Assembly: GCA_029975475.1 (NCBI GenBank)
Contig: JARKPB010000001.1
Span: forward strand, 1 to 58,911
Length of the DNA: 58,911 nucleotides
Direction: 5' to 3'
Source of the DNA: Anaerolineaceae bacterium
GTDB taxonomy: Bacteria; Chloroflexota; Anaerolineae; Anaerolineales; Anaerolineaceae
The stretch's first letter is position 1. Every line of letters begins with the position of its first letter. The notes beneath the pieces are model-generated. The model ran no database searches, was not told where the DNA came from, and was given only the letters and a program-made list of their open reading frames with translations. A program made the translations under genes and the position numbers. This document shows, one piece after another, positions 1 to 9,335 of this stretch.

Positions 1-1010
<1,010 letters not shown>

Positions 1011-1086
1011 CGTGGTGCGGGGAACTCGATACTTTTTTACCTAACACATACTATTCTTCGGTACCCTTAACATCGTAAAAAGAGTC

Positions 1087-1204
1087 TCTTGGTGATTGGA
1101 GCGACGGTGGTACACCCGGCAACATCCCGAACCCGGTCGTTAAGGCCGTTAGCGCCGATGGTACTTGGGGGGCGACCCCCTGGGAGAGTAGGTCATTGCC
1201 AAGA
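1087..1204 (+). rRNA. rrf: 5S ribosomal RNA
   Basis: About 118 nt with the usual 5S layout: terminal helix formed by TCTTGGTG at the start and CCAAGA at the end, an ACACCCG..CATCCCGAAC loop B/C region, and GGGAGAGTAGGTC near the 3' end. It lies about 75 nt after 23S, the common bacterial order. The end of the terminal helix runs into a T tract, so the operon probably ends here. Confidence 0.95.
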
Positions 1205-1213
1205 GACTTTTTT
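1196..1213 (+). terminator. Terminator of the rRNA operon
   Basis: The 5S terminal helix is extended by flanking AGTCTC / GAGACT pairing and is followed directly by six T residues at 1208-1213. This gives an intrinsic terminator that shares its stem with the 5S helix. Confidence 0.7.
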
Positions 1214-1267
1214 ATTTTAAATTACCACCCCTGCCTGTCCTCCCTACCAATTTGGACAGAACAGCGG

Positions 1268-1273
1268 TATAAT
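1268..1273 (+). promoter_or_regulatory. Candidate -10 box for the rpsU-infA transcript
   Basis: A perfect TATAAT lies about 180 nt upstream of rpsU. The -35 position at 17-nt spacing is poor (TACCAA), so this is a tentative call. The implied leader contains a CCCGGC (1386-1391) / GCCGGG (1409-1414) hairpin followed by TATTTTAT, which could be a weak attenuator or autoregulatory structure. No protein gene is seen in the leader. Confidence 0.4.
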
Positions 1274-1455
1274 TTTAGTGTTCGCTGCTTCGCGCTTACT
1301 GTTCTTTTTTACTCGGTTTAAAAAATATCTGGAGGTTTCGTCTGGATGCTGCTGTTGGAAAGTCTGGTTTTCACCTGCTTCTGCTCCCGGCGCTGTCTTT
1401 ACGAAACCGCCGGGTATTTTATGCCCATCCCTGACACGAAGGGAGGTGAGATGCC

Positions 1456-1656
1456 ATGACTAGTGTAACCTTGCGCCCAAACGAATCTCAGGATATGCTC
1501 CTGAAGCGCTTTCGCAAGAAAGTCGTTAAGAGCGGTGTGCTCAGCGTTGTCCGCCGCAAGCGCTGGTTCGTTTCAAAAAGCGAGATGCGCCGCGTCGAGA
1601 AGAAAAAGGCCATCCGCCGGATAAAACGCCGTCAGTTCACCCGCGTTTCAGAGTAA
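1456..1656 (+). CDS. rpsU: Small ribosomal subunit protein bS21
   Basis: A 66-residue, very basic protein of typical bS21 size. The N-terminal part carries the family pattern of a short acidic and polar start followed by [12 protein letters not shown], and the C-terminal half is dominated by Lys and Arg ([13 protein letters not shown]). bS21 joins the 30S platform late and affects initiation at the anti-Shine-Dalgarno. A strong Shine-Dalgarno (GGGAGGTGAG, 1441-1450) precedes the ATG. It is followed 29 nt later by infA, so two translation-initiation genes are co-directional just downstream of the rRNA operon. Confidence 0.95.
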   Translation: MTSVTLRPNESQDMLLKRFRKKVVKSGVLSVVRRKRWFVSKSEMRRVEKKKAIRRIKRRQFTRVSE

Positions 1657-1685
1657 TTCGCAGTTCGCCATTTTGGAGGTGCCTC

Positions 1686-1940
1686 TTGGCGAAAGAAGAA
1701 GGAAAAATCCAGGTCGAAGGAACCATCGTGGAGGCCCTGCCTGCCACCCAGTTCCGCGTCAAACTTGATAACGGCCATGAAGTGCTCGCCTATCTTTCCG
1801 GTAGAATGCGCAAGTACTATATCCGCATTCTATTGGGCGACCGGGTGCGTGTTGAAATGTCGCCGTATGACCTGACTCGCGGGCGGATTGTCTACCGCGC
1901 GCGCAAGCCAAACGACCCCGCCATTGGCGAAAACCTCTGA
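1686..1940 (+). CDS. infA: Translation initiation factor IF-1
   Basis: An 84-residue single OB-fold protein. The family core is clear: [33 protein letters not shown], then [24 protein letters not shown]. It is slightly longer than the usual 72 residues, because of an extended N-terminus and a C-terminal tail ([11 protein letters not shown]). The start is a TTG at 1686, supported by GGAGGT at 1675-1680 five bases upstream. IF-1 binds the 30S A site during initiation. It closes a short rpsU-infA unit with a clear terminator behind it. Confidence 0.96.
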   Translation: MAKEEGKIQVEGTIVEALPATQFRVKLDNGHEVLAYLSGRMRKYYIRILLGDRVRVEMSPYDLTRGRIVYRARKPNDPAIGENL

Positions 1941-1962
1941 ATCATTGCCCAGAAAATAACGT

Positions 1963-1997
1963 CAGCCCCGCAGATACCTGCGGGGCTGCTGCTTTTT
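1963..1997 (+). terminator. Intrinsic terminator after infA
   Basis: An 11-bp perfect stem, CAGCCCCGCAG (1963-1973) and CTGCGGGGCTG (1978-1988), with a 4-nt loop, then GCTTTTT. It separates infA from the convergent DHOD-like gene, which ends at 2016. Confidence 0.9.
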
Positions 1998-2015
1998 CCA
2001 TCCTGCGGTTTGAGT

Positions 2016-3026
2016 CTACAAACCGCGCATGCGGTTGTCAAAACTGCTGAGCACTTTCATGTAGTTCGCGCGCTCAAATACAGCCGGTTCGGCTACCGCT
2101 TTCTGACTCATCGAACCCAGCATTTGTTTGATGGAGTCATACTCATATTCTTCCATCCACTGCTTTATTTCTTCCAGCATTTCAGCCGCCTTTCCAGGCC
2201 CGTTGGCGATGAATGCGGAGGCGGCCATGCTGACGCTCGCGCCGGCCATGGCGGCTTTGATCACATCCCGGCCGGAATGCACCCCGCTGGTCAGGGCAAG
2301 GTCGGCTTGAACGCGCCCATACAGCATGGCGATCCAGCGCAGCGGCAGGCGCAGTTCATCCGGGCTGCTCAATACCAGGTTGGGGACGACTTCCAGGGTT
2401 TCGATATCCAGGTCGGGCTGATAGAAACGGTTAAACAACACCAGCCCGTTCGCGCCAGCCTGTACCAGGCGGCGGGCAAATTGCGGCAGAGCGGTGAAAT
2501 AAGGGCTGAGCTTAACCGCCAGCGGGATGTGAATCTGCCTGCGCACGTCCGCGACCAGATCAACATACGTCTGTTCCAATTCCTGGCTGCTGATATCCAA
2601 GCTGGCGGGAATGAAGTAGATGTTTAATTCCAGCGCGTCCGCGCCCGCCTGTTCGATTTTGCGGGCGTAATCCACCCATCCGCCACTGGATATGCCGTTC
2701 AGGCTGCCGATCACCGGGATGCTCACCGCGGCCTTGATCTTCTGAATCAATTCCAGATAACTTTCCGGGCCCACGTTGTAATGATCCAGGTCCGGGAAGT
2801 AGGTTAACGCTTCAGCGAAGGATTCCGTTCCCTGGGAAAGGAAGTGGTCCAGCGCGAGGCTTTCATGCACAATTTGTTCTTCAAAAAGCGAATACATCAC
2901 GACCGCGCTGACGCCGGCATCTTCCAGCTTGCGAATTGTGTCCACTTTTTTGCTGAAAGGGGAAGCGCTCACCACCAGCGGATTTTTTAGCTGCAGGCCA
3001 AGATACGTTGTGCTCAGATCTACCAT
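2016..3026 (-). CDS. Dihydroorotate dehydrogenase-like flavoprotein (nifJ-linked type)
   Basis: A 336-residue FMN-binding TIM-barrel protein of the DHOD superfamily. It begins with the family's [21 protein letters not shown] motif region and has barrel motifs [21 protein letters not shown] and [14 protein letters not shown], the last being the phosphate-binding part. This subfamily is commonly found next to pyruvate:ferredoxin oxidoreductase genes, as here (71 nt downstream of nifJ on the same strand), rather than in pyrimidine operons; its substrate is not established. I therefore give no pyrD symbol. An AAGGAGGAG Shine-Dalgarno precedes the ATG. Confidence 0.85.
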   Translation of the reverse strand: MVDLSTTYLGLQLKNPLVVSASPFSKKVDTIRKLEDAGVSAVVMYSLFEEQIVHESLALDHFLSQGTESFAEALTYFPDLDHYNVGPESYLELIQKIKAAVSIPVIGSLNGISSGGWVDYARKIEQAGADALELNIYFIPASLDISSQELEQTYVDLVADVRRQIHIPLAVKLSPYFTALPQFARRLVQAGANGLVLFNRFYQPDLDIETLEVVPNLVLSSPDELRLPLRWIAMLYGRVQADLALTSGVHSGRDVIKAAMAGASVSMAASAFIANGPGKAAEMLEEIKQWMEEYEYDSIKQMLGSMSQKAVAEPAVFERANYMKVLSSFDNRMRGL

Positions 3027-3097
3027 CTTTCTCCTCCTTTTATTGTTCCCGGCCGCCTGTTCGAGCGGGCATCAGGCGGCCAGGGATGGAGCGGGTT

Positions 3098-6000
3098 CTA
3101 TTTCTGGTCGCCGCCGTTTTCGGGGTTCCGCATATTGTATTCAATCGCCGCCATCTGCCGGTAGAGCTCCCAGCGCTTCTTGACATCTTCGCGGGCAGCT
3201 TTCATCAAGGCTTCGGCTCTGGCTTCATCGCTTTGCAGTAACATGCGGTAGCGGTTCTCTTTATACGCGTACTCTTCCAGCGGGATGGTCGGCTCTTTGC
3301 TGTCAATGATCAGCGGGTTTTTGCCCTCGTCAATCAACGCTGGGTTGTAACGATAAAGCGGCCAGAAACCGGACTGGACCGCCAGTTTCTGCTGTTCCAG
3401 GCCTTTCTGCATGTCAATGCCGTGGTTGATGCAGTGGCTGTAAGCGATTATTAATGAAGGACCTTCATACGCGTCTGCTTCAAGGAAAGCCCGCAGGGTT
3501 TGCTGATCTGAAGCGCCCATGGCGACTTTGGCAATATAGACGTAACCGTATGCCATGGCGATCATCCCCAGATCTTTCTTGGGCAGCCCCTTGCCTTTCG
3601 CGGCGAATTTTGCCACCGCAGCCCGCGGGGTGGATTTCGAGGACTGGCCGCCGGTGTTTGAGTAAACCTCGGTGTCCAGCACCAGCACGTTCACATTTCG
3701 TCCGGACGCGAGGACGTGATCCAGACCGCCGTAGCCAATGTCATAGGCCCAGCCGTCGCCGCCGATGATCCAGACACTCTTTTTCACCAGCGCGTCCGCG
3801 ATCGTCAGCAAGGTCCGCGCGCGCGGCTCTTTCTTCTCCAGGGCGGTTAACTTCTTCTTGAGCGCTTCAACCCTTTCGCGCTGGGCGCGAATACCGGCGT
3901 CATTGCTCTGGTCCGCTTTGAGCAGCCCCTCGACCAGCACATCGCCCAGCTGCGGAGCCAGCGCGTTGACCAGTTCAACCGCATACTCTTGCTGTTTGTC
4001 CAGGGTCAGGCGCATGCCCAGCCCAAATTCAGCATTGTCCTCAAACAATGAGTTCGCCCAGGCCGGGCCGCGGCCTTCGTGGTTCACAGCCCAGGGTGTG
4101 GTGGGCAGGTTGCCGCCGTAGATTGAAGAACAGCCGGTGGCGTTGGCCACAATCGTGCGGTCGCCGAAGAGTTGAGAAACGAGTTTGACATACGGGGTTT
4201 CGCCGCAGCCGGAGCAGGCGCCGGAAAACTCAAAGAGCGGGCGCAGCAGCTGAGAATTCTTGACCGTGGTTGGCTCAAACAGGCTGCGGTCAGCATCGGG
4301 CAGGGTGAGGAAGAACTCCCAGTTTTTGCTTTCCGCCGCGCGCAGCGGAGGTTGCGGCGCCATGTTAATCGCCTTGCGGCCAACCTGGGTTTTATCTTTT
4401 GCCGGGCAGGCTTCAACGCACAGCGCGCAGCCGGTGCAGTCTTCCGGGGCGACCTGAATGGTGAAGCGCATACCCGGTATTTCTTTGAATTTCGCCTCGG
4501 TTGACTTGAAGGTCTCTGGCGCGCCGGCCAGCAGTTTGGGATCATACACTTTCTGGCGGATGACCGCATGCGGGCATACAAAGGAGCACTTGCCGCACTG
4601 GATGCACAAATCCGGTTCCCAAACCGGAATTTCCAGGGCAATATTGCGTTTCTCCCACTGGGTGGTGGCGGTCGGGAAAGTGCCGTCCACCGGCAGTTTG
4701 CTGACCGGCAAATCATCACCCTGATTGGCGATCATACCGCCCAGCACTTCGCGCACAAATTCAGGCGCATTGGCTGGAACCGCGTCGCGCATGCGGATGG
4801 TTGAGGTTACCGCGGCAGGCACTTTGACCTCGTGCAGGTTGGCCAGGGTGTGATCAACGGCTTCAAAATTCTTTTGAACCACAGCTTCGCCGCGTTTGCC
4901 GTAGGTTTTCTTAATCGAGTACTTGATTTGTTCGATGGCTTCTTCGCGCGGCAGGACGCCGGAAATGGCGAAGAAGCAGGTCTGCATAATCGTATTGATC
5001 CGCCCGCCCATGCCGGTTTTAGCGGCCACCTCGTAGGCGTCAATCACATAAAACTTCAATTTCTTGGCAATAATTTGCTGCTGCACTTCGCGCGGGAGAT
5101 GATCCCAGACTTCTTCGGGGCCGTACATGCTGTTGAGCAGGAAGACCGCCCCTTCAGCCGCGTACTTAAGCACATCCAGCCGCTCAAGGAAGGTGAACTG
5201 ATGGCAGCCAACAAACTGGGCGTCGCCCTGACCGATTAAGTACGGCGCGCGCACCGGGTCGGGGCCGAAGCGCAGGTGAGAGATGGTTACCGAGCCAGAC
5301 TTCTTGGAGTCATAGACAAAATAGCCCTGGGCATAGTTGTTGGTCTCTTCACCGATAATTTTGATCGAGTTTTTGTTCGCGCCGACGGTCCCATCCGCGC
5401 CAAGGCCGAAGAAAACGCAGCGCACTGTTTTGGGGTTGGCAATCGAGAAAGCCGGATCGTAGGTCAGGCTGGTGGCGCTCAGGTCGTCGTGGATGCCGAC
5501 GGTGAAATGGGAACGCGGCTGGGGCGCTGCCATTTCATCAAAGACGGCTTTGGCCATCGCCGGGGTAAATTCCTTGGAAGAAAGGCCGTAACGCCCGCAG
5601 GTAATGCTCGGGGCGGTCTTGAATGGAGCAAAACCGCCGCTGACGGCTTCATTGATCGCGGTGACCACGTCTTTGTAGAGCGGTTCGCCGGCTGCGCCGG
5701 GTTCTTTGGTGCGGTCCAGCACGGTGATGTGTTTTACTGTGGCGGGCAGCGCCTTGACCAGCGCCCTGGCGTCGAAGGGTCGGTAAAGATGGACGGTAAC
5801 CACGCCCAGTTTTTCACCGCGCGCATTCAGGAATTTGGCGGTTTCTTCGGCGGTCTCGGCGCCAGAGCCCATCAAGATGATCACCCGCTCCGCATCCGCG
5901 GCGCCGGCGTAATCAAAGAGATGGTACTGGCGGCCGGTCAACCTGGCAAATTCATCCATCACCTGTTGAACGATGCCCGGGCAGGCGTTGTAATAAGGAT

Positions 6001-6697
6001 TGCAGGTTTCTCGCGCCTGGAAGAAGACATCCGGGTTTTGCGCGGTACCGCGCACAACGGGATGATCGGGCGAGAGCGCGCGGGCGCGGTGTTCAGCGAT
6101 GGCTTTTTCATCCATCAGCGCCAGCATATCTTCAACCGTCAACTGTTCAATTTTATTGACCTCGTGCGAGGTGCGGAAGCCATCAAAGAAATGCAGGAAA
6201 GGAATACGCGACCGCACGGTAGCGGCATGCGCAATTAAAGCCATATCCTGGGCTTCCTGCACCGAGCGGGAAGCCAGCAGGGCGAAGCCCGTCTGGCGGG
6301 TGGCCATCACATCTGAATGATCGCCGAAGATCGAGAGAGCGTGGGTGGCAACAGTGCGGGCGGTGACATGCAATACAGCCGGGGTGAGTTCGCCGGCGAT
6401 CTTGTACATATTGGGGATCATCAGCAGCAAGCCCTGTGAGGCGGTGAAGGTCGTGGTCAGCGCGCCGGTCTGAATCGCCCCGTGGACCGCGCCGGCTGCG
6501 CCGCCTTCTGATTGCATTTCCATCACAGTTGGAACCGTTCCCCAGGCGTTCGGGATATTGGCGGCAGACCAGGCATCGGAAAGCTCACCCATCCCCGATG
6601 AGGGGGTGATTGGATAGATGGCAATCACTTCACTCAATCGGTAGGCCACATAGGCGGTAGCCTCATTGGCGTCAATCGTAACCATTTCTCTAGGCAT
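3098..6697 (-). CDS. nifJ: Pyruvate:ferredoxin (flavodoxin) oxidoreductase
   Basis: A 1199-residue single-chain PFOR, the normal length for the homodimeric enzyme that converts pyruvate and CoA to acetyl-CoA and CO2 and passes two electrons to ferredoxin. Domain I begins with YPITPSSGMGEL near residue 29. Two ferredoxin-type clusters are present around residues 690-760 (CIQCGKCSFVCP and CTGCALCVEACP). The cysteines of the proximal cluster follow in GACSGCGETPYVKL and in NATGCSSIYGG. The ThDP/Mg site is GGDGWAYDIGYGG with a later DTEVYSNTGGQ near residues 980-1020. The start ATG has GGAG seven bases upstream. No internal disruption is seen. Confidence 0.97.
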   Translation of the reverse strand: MPREMVTIDANEATAYVAYRLSEVIAIYPITPSSGMGELSDAWSAANIPNAWGTVPTVMEMQSEGGAAGAVHGAIQTGALTTTFTASQGLLLMIPNMYKIAGELTPAVLHVTARTVATHALSIFGDHSDVMATRQTGFALLASRSVQEAQDMALIAHAATVRSRIPFLHFFDGFRTSHEVNKIEQLTVEDMLALMDEKAIAEHRARALSPDHPVVRGTAQNPDVFFQARETCNPYYNACPGIVQQVMDEFARLTGRQYHLFDYAGAADAERVIILMGSGAETAEETAKFLNARGEKLGVVTVHLYRPFDARALVKALPATVKHITVLDRTKEPGAAGEPLYKDVVTAINEAVSGGFAPFKTAPSITCGRYGLSSKEFTPAMAKAVFDEMAAPQPRSHFTVGIHDDLSATSLTYDPAFSIANPKTVRCVFFGLGADGTVGANKNSIKIIGEETNNYAQGYFVYDSKKSGSVTISHLRFGPDPVRAPYLIGQGDAQFVGCHQFTFLERLDVLKYAAEGAVFLLNSMYGPEEVWDHLPREVQQQIIAKKLKFYVIDAYEVAAKTGMGGRINTIMQTCFFAISGVLPREEAIEQIKYSIKKTYGKRGEAVVQKNFEAVDHTLANLHEVKVPAAVTSTIRMRDAVPANAPEFVREVLGGMIANQGDDLPVSKLPVDGTFPTATTQWEKRNIALEIPVWEPDLCIQCGKCSFVCPHAVIRQKVYDPKLLAGAPETFKSTEAKFKEIPGMRFTIQVAPEDCTGCALCVEACPAKDKTQVGRKAINMAPQPPLRAAESKNWEFFLTLPDADRSLFEPTTVKNSQLLRPLFEFSGACSGCGETPYVKLVSQLFGDRTIVANATGCSSIYGGNLPTTPWAVNHEGRGPAWANSLFEDNAEFGLGMRLTLDKQQEYAVELVNALAPQLGDVLVEGLLKADQSNDAGIRAQRERVEALKKKLTALEKKEPRARTLLTIADALVKKSVWIIGGDGWAYDIGYGGLDHVLASGRNVNVLVLDTEVYSNTGGQSSKSTPRAAVAKFAAKGKGLPKKDLGMIAMAYGYVYIAKVAMGASDQQTLRAFLEADAYEGPSLIIAYSHCINHGIDMQKGLEQQKLAVQSGFWPLYRYNPALIDEGKNPLIIDSKEPTIPLEEYAYKENRYRMLLQSDEARAEALMKAAREDVKKRWELYRQMAAIEYNMRNPENGGDQK

Positions 6698-6765
6698 TGG
6701 AAACTCCGTGAATAAGAAGATCTCAAAAGCACTTTGCGGGCGCTTTTGTTGGTTTTAAGAAATGC

Positions 6766-6779
6766 GGACAAACATGTCC
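6766..6779. promoter_or_regulatory. Inverted repeat upstream of nifJ, possible operator
   Basis: GGACA-AACA-TGTCC lies about 70 nt upstream of the nifJ start. Next to it are two copies of CAATTG six bases apart (6786-6791 and 6798-6803), and in the 5' leader a CAAAAGC (6724-6730) / GCTTTTG (6742-6748) hairpin. No convincing -35/-10 pair was found. A regulatory role is inferred only from symmetry and position. Confidence 0.3.
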
Positions 6780-6880
6780 AACTTACAATTGTATAGGCAA
6801 TTGATTGCGAACAGAAGTAATATTGGTCACTAGAATTTGTGGCGCCCTGTCATAAAATCTGAGTAAGCGTGGCGAATTGG

Positions 6881-7426
6881 TCAGAAACCTTCGGGATTGA
6901 CCCCTAAATGGGGCATCGCCAGGAGCAGCGAAGCCAGGCTTTTTGAGTCCCGCAATTCACCCCGCCGGGCCATCGCGTAGGCTTCTTTTACCGGGATTTT
7001 AATCACCTGCAGAAACTCGTCTTCATCCTGCGCCAGAGGGTCATCATATAATCCGCGCGCCAGGTAAACAAACATCCGCTCGCTGGAATAGCCGGGCGCC
7101 AGGTAGAAATCTCCCAGCAGGATCAATTCCCTCGCCGCCATGCCCGTCTCTTCGCGCACCTCGCGGGCAGCGCAGTCCAGCGGGCCTTCGCCGGCGGGTT
7201 TGGTCCCGGCGGGCAATTCCAGCAGTTCATCCAGAACACCCAGCCGGTATTGACGGATAAAAAGCAAATTGCCTTCATCATCCACCGGCACAATCGAAAC
7301 CGAACCGGTGTGTTCCACCAGGTTGTAAACCGCCTGGCCGCCGTTCGGAAGCCGGACGGTAATATCCTCAACTGAAAATGCGCGCCCCTGGTAACGAACG
7401 ATGCGATCAAGGATCTCAAATTTCAT
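6881..7426 (-). CDS. Nudix hydrolase, ADP-ribose pyrophosphatase-like
   Basis: A 181-residue protein with a perfect Nudix box at about residues 74-96: G, five residues, E, seven residues, then REVREETGM. Upstream of the box is the ELLELPAGT segment typical of ADP-ribose pyrophosphatases (NudF-like), and IVPVDDEGNLLFIRQYR forms the preceding strands. Such enzymes hydrolyse ADP-ribose or related nucleotide sugars to AMP and a sugar phosphate. Substrate cannot be fixed from sequence. It lies 90 nt downstream of a LysM lipoprotein gene on the same strand. Confidence 0.88.
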   Translation of the reverse strand: MKFEILDRIVRYQGRAFSVEDITVRLPNGGQAVYNLVEHTGSVSIVPVDDEGNLLFIRQYRLGVLDELLELPAGTKPAGEGPLDCAAREVREETGMAARELILLGDFYLAPGYSSERMFVYLARGLYDDPLAQDEDEFLQVIKIPVKEAYAMARRGELRDSKSLASLLLAMPHLGVNPEGF

Positions 7427-7516
7427 AACGGGTTCCTGATTTAGATGGGTTGGCAGAAAAAACGGGCGGTAAATCCCTCCGCCCGCGCTGATTACCGGCA
7501 GGAGAGCGAGGTTGCT

Positions 7517-8134
7517 TCACGGGATCTGCAAAGACATCCCGGCTGTAAGTTCAGACTCGCCAATCCCGTTTTTTGCCAGAATAGCCTCAGGCAAGACATC
7601 GCCAAATTTGCAGGCGATGCTGTTGATCGTTTCGCCGGCCTGTACCGTGTAAGTCGCCGGATGGCTGCGCAGCGAGCGGTCGCCGGGGAAAGAACCGCCC
7701 GAGGGGAGTTTCAGGCTCGTGCCAACCACCAGCGTTTCCGGCCAGGCGCCAAAACCGTTCAGCGAAGCCAGTTCGTTGGGGTTGAGGTTGTACCGCCGGG
7801 CGATACACAGGAAGTGATCGCCTTTTTTGACCGTGTAAGCAGCCGGCCGCCCTTCGGTGGGCATGGGTTTTTCGGGTTTGGGCTGGCTGGTCGGTTGGGG
7901 TTCGGGTGTGTTGACTGGTTTCTGCGCGCCGGGCGTCGGGCTGTTTAACACCGCCGCCGCGGTCTGCGTGCCGCGGATTATTTCGTCTAAAATTTGCGGG
8001 GTATTCATCACCGGAAAGGGGACATCTGGCGTGGCGGTCGGCAGCGGGGCGACGGATGCCGGGCGGCTGCAGGCTGCCAGGGCGAGAATAAGCAGCATGC
8101 TGAGTACAATCCATTTCAGGTGAATGGTCTTCAT
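7517..8134 (-). CDS. LysM-domain lipoprotein
   Basis: A 205-residue exported protein. The N-terminus has two Lys residues near the start, a hydrophobic stretch and the lipobox LAAC at about residues 19-22, followed by a Thr/Pro-rich linker (PTPGAQKPVNTPEPQPT). Two LysM modules follow: YTVKKGDHFLCIARRYNLNP at about 99-140 and YTVQAGETINSIACKFG at about 162 to the end. LysM binds peptidoglycan or other N-acetylglucosamine polymers, so it probably tethers to the cell wall. There is no catalytic domain. Each LysM contains one Cys, a possible disulfide. Confidence 0.85.
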   Translation of the reverse strand: MKTIHLKWIVLSMLLILALAACSRPASVAPLPTATPDVPFPVMNTPQILDEIIRGTQTAAAVLNSPTPGAQKPVNTPEPQPTSQPKPEKPMPTEGRPAAYTVKKGDHFLCIARRYNLNPNELASLNGFGAWPETLVVGTSLKLPSGGSFPGDRSLRSHPATYTVQAGETINSIACKFGDVLPEAILAKNGIGESELTAGMSLQIP

Positions 8135-8291
8135 CGGGTTCGATCTCCTCTCCGTCTGTCAGGTGGGCAGGCGGTTCTCCCTCGTACAAATTTTCTCTTT
8201 TTGATAGTAGCACAGGCACCGGAATGCGTCAAGAACTACCGCGCCGTCAAAGCCGGGCTGTTCACAGCCAGGGCGCAGCGTTTGCCCGGCG

Positions 8292-8912
8292 TCATCCGGT
8301 TTCATCTGCCGGGTACAGCCCCAGATCAGCAGGGCTGAAGTTTTGGCCGGAAAGTTCCTCAAATGTCAGATTCGTGGCGGCGAGCTTTTTTTTCTCTTTT
8401 AGGCGGTAGAAAAGACCCAGATAGGAGTCGTTTGAACGCGCGTCCCAGTCCAGGCCGAGTTTCAGGGCAGCCTGGCGAATGCTTTCCTCGCACGGGCCTT
8501 CGATTTCACTGAAATTGCCAATTGGCAGTTCATCCACCGTGACCAGGACGTCGTCCAGGCGGTAGGTGGTGCGCCATTTTTCGTAGATTACCACGACAGA
8601 ATAGCCCAGCCCTTCCAGCAGGCGGTGCGCGGCGGCGAAGTCGTCCACGCGTACTTCGATTTCCTGGCGGATGCTGACCGACCGGTCCGCCTGGGCCGGT
8701 CCTTTAAAGGTCAAGACGGCGTGTTCATCCTGCCGCAGCCGCAGGACGATGCGCTCGCGCATCAGGCGGCCGTCCGCGCTGTCAAAACGCAGATTGACCT
8801 CTTTAACCCGCGGGGCGGCGAGCTGCGCGCCCTGCTCGTGCAGTTTCAGGATCAACCTGTGCGGCGTCATGATTAAGAATTTCGCTTCAATTTCCTGATC
8901 GTTAGCGGTCAT
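8292..8912 (-). CDS. CYTH-domain protein (triphosphate tunnel metalloenzyme family)
   Basis: A 206-residue protein that starts with the hallmark EIEAKF (ExExK) at residues 7-12 and continues with alternating charged strands (VNLRFDSADGRLMRERIVLRLRQDE, then SIRQEIEVRV), as in CYTH/ThTPase/class IV adenylate cyclase proteins. These form a tunnel that binds a triphosphate and metal. Specific activity (tripolyphosphatase, thiamine triphosphatase, adenylyl cyclase) is not decidable here. It lies 9 nt downstream of the 137-residue membrane protein gene and is probably in the same transcript. Confidence 0.85.
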   Translation of the reverse strand: MTANDQEIEAKFLIMTPHRLILKLHEQGAQLAAPRVKEVNLRFDSADGRLMRERIVLRLRQDEHAVLTFKGPAQADRSVSIRQEIEVRVDDFAAAHRLLEGLGYSVVVIYEKWRTTYRLDDVLVTVDELPIGNFSEIEGPCEESIRQAALKLGLDWDARSNDSYLGLFYRLKEKKKLAATNLTFEELSGQNFSPADLGLYPADETG

Positions 8913-8921
8913 GCTGCACCT

Positions 8922-9335
8922 TTATTGAAACCCGTAGGGACCCTTTGCCAGGGTGGCCAGAATTAACCCGGCCCAGACCAGGCCAAAGAGGGTGATAAAT
9001 ACCGCGAATGCGGTTCCCGGCCCGGGCGAGCTGGCCACAAAGAGCCGGTCTGCCCAGTACCAGACACTAAAAGCCAGCACGGCGGCACCGCAAAAGAGGA
9101 TCGCCCAGCGCCGCCGCAGCCATAACCCCACCGCGCTGATCAGCGCGGCCAGAGCGGTGATCGCGCCGGTCAACACCAGGTAGAGCGGCCCGGGACGAAT
9201 GCCGACTTCCAGCAGAAAATCCCATTGCCGCAGGGCAAGGATGGCGCGCACCAGCCCGCTGGCGGAGAAAAGCAATAGCACCCCGCAAAGAATGTAGAGG
9301 AGAAATGGCCGGCGCGGAACAGGCGTGGTTTTCAT
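8922..9335 (-). CDS. Small membrane protein of unknown function
   Basis: A 137-residue protein with about four hydrophobic segments (LLYILCGVLLLFSASGLV, YLVLTGAITALAALISAVGL, AILFCGAAVLAFSVWYWA, FAVFITLFGLVWAGLILATL). No family was recognised. Its ATG overlaps the stop of the upstream glycosyltransferase-like gene by four bases, so the two are translationally coupled and may work together in the membrane. Confidence 0.75.
   Translation of the reverse strand: MKTTPVPRRPFLLYILCGVLLLFSASGLVRAILALRQWDFLLEVGIRPGPLYLVLTGAITALAALISAVGLWLRRRWAILFCGAAVLAFSVWYWADRLFVASSPGPGTAFAVFITLFGLVWAGLILATLAKGPYGFQ

Noticed and set aside
1278-1463. A 61-codon open frame in the rpsU leader
   Set aside because: It overlaps the rpsU Shine-Dalgarno and start, has no ribosome binding site of its own and looks like untranslated leader.
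5276-6238. A 320-codon plus-strand open frame opposite nifJ
   Set aside because: Antisense to a clearly conserved gene, no start signal and no recognisable motif.
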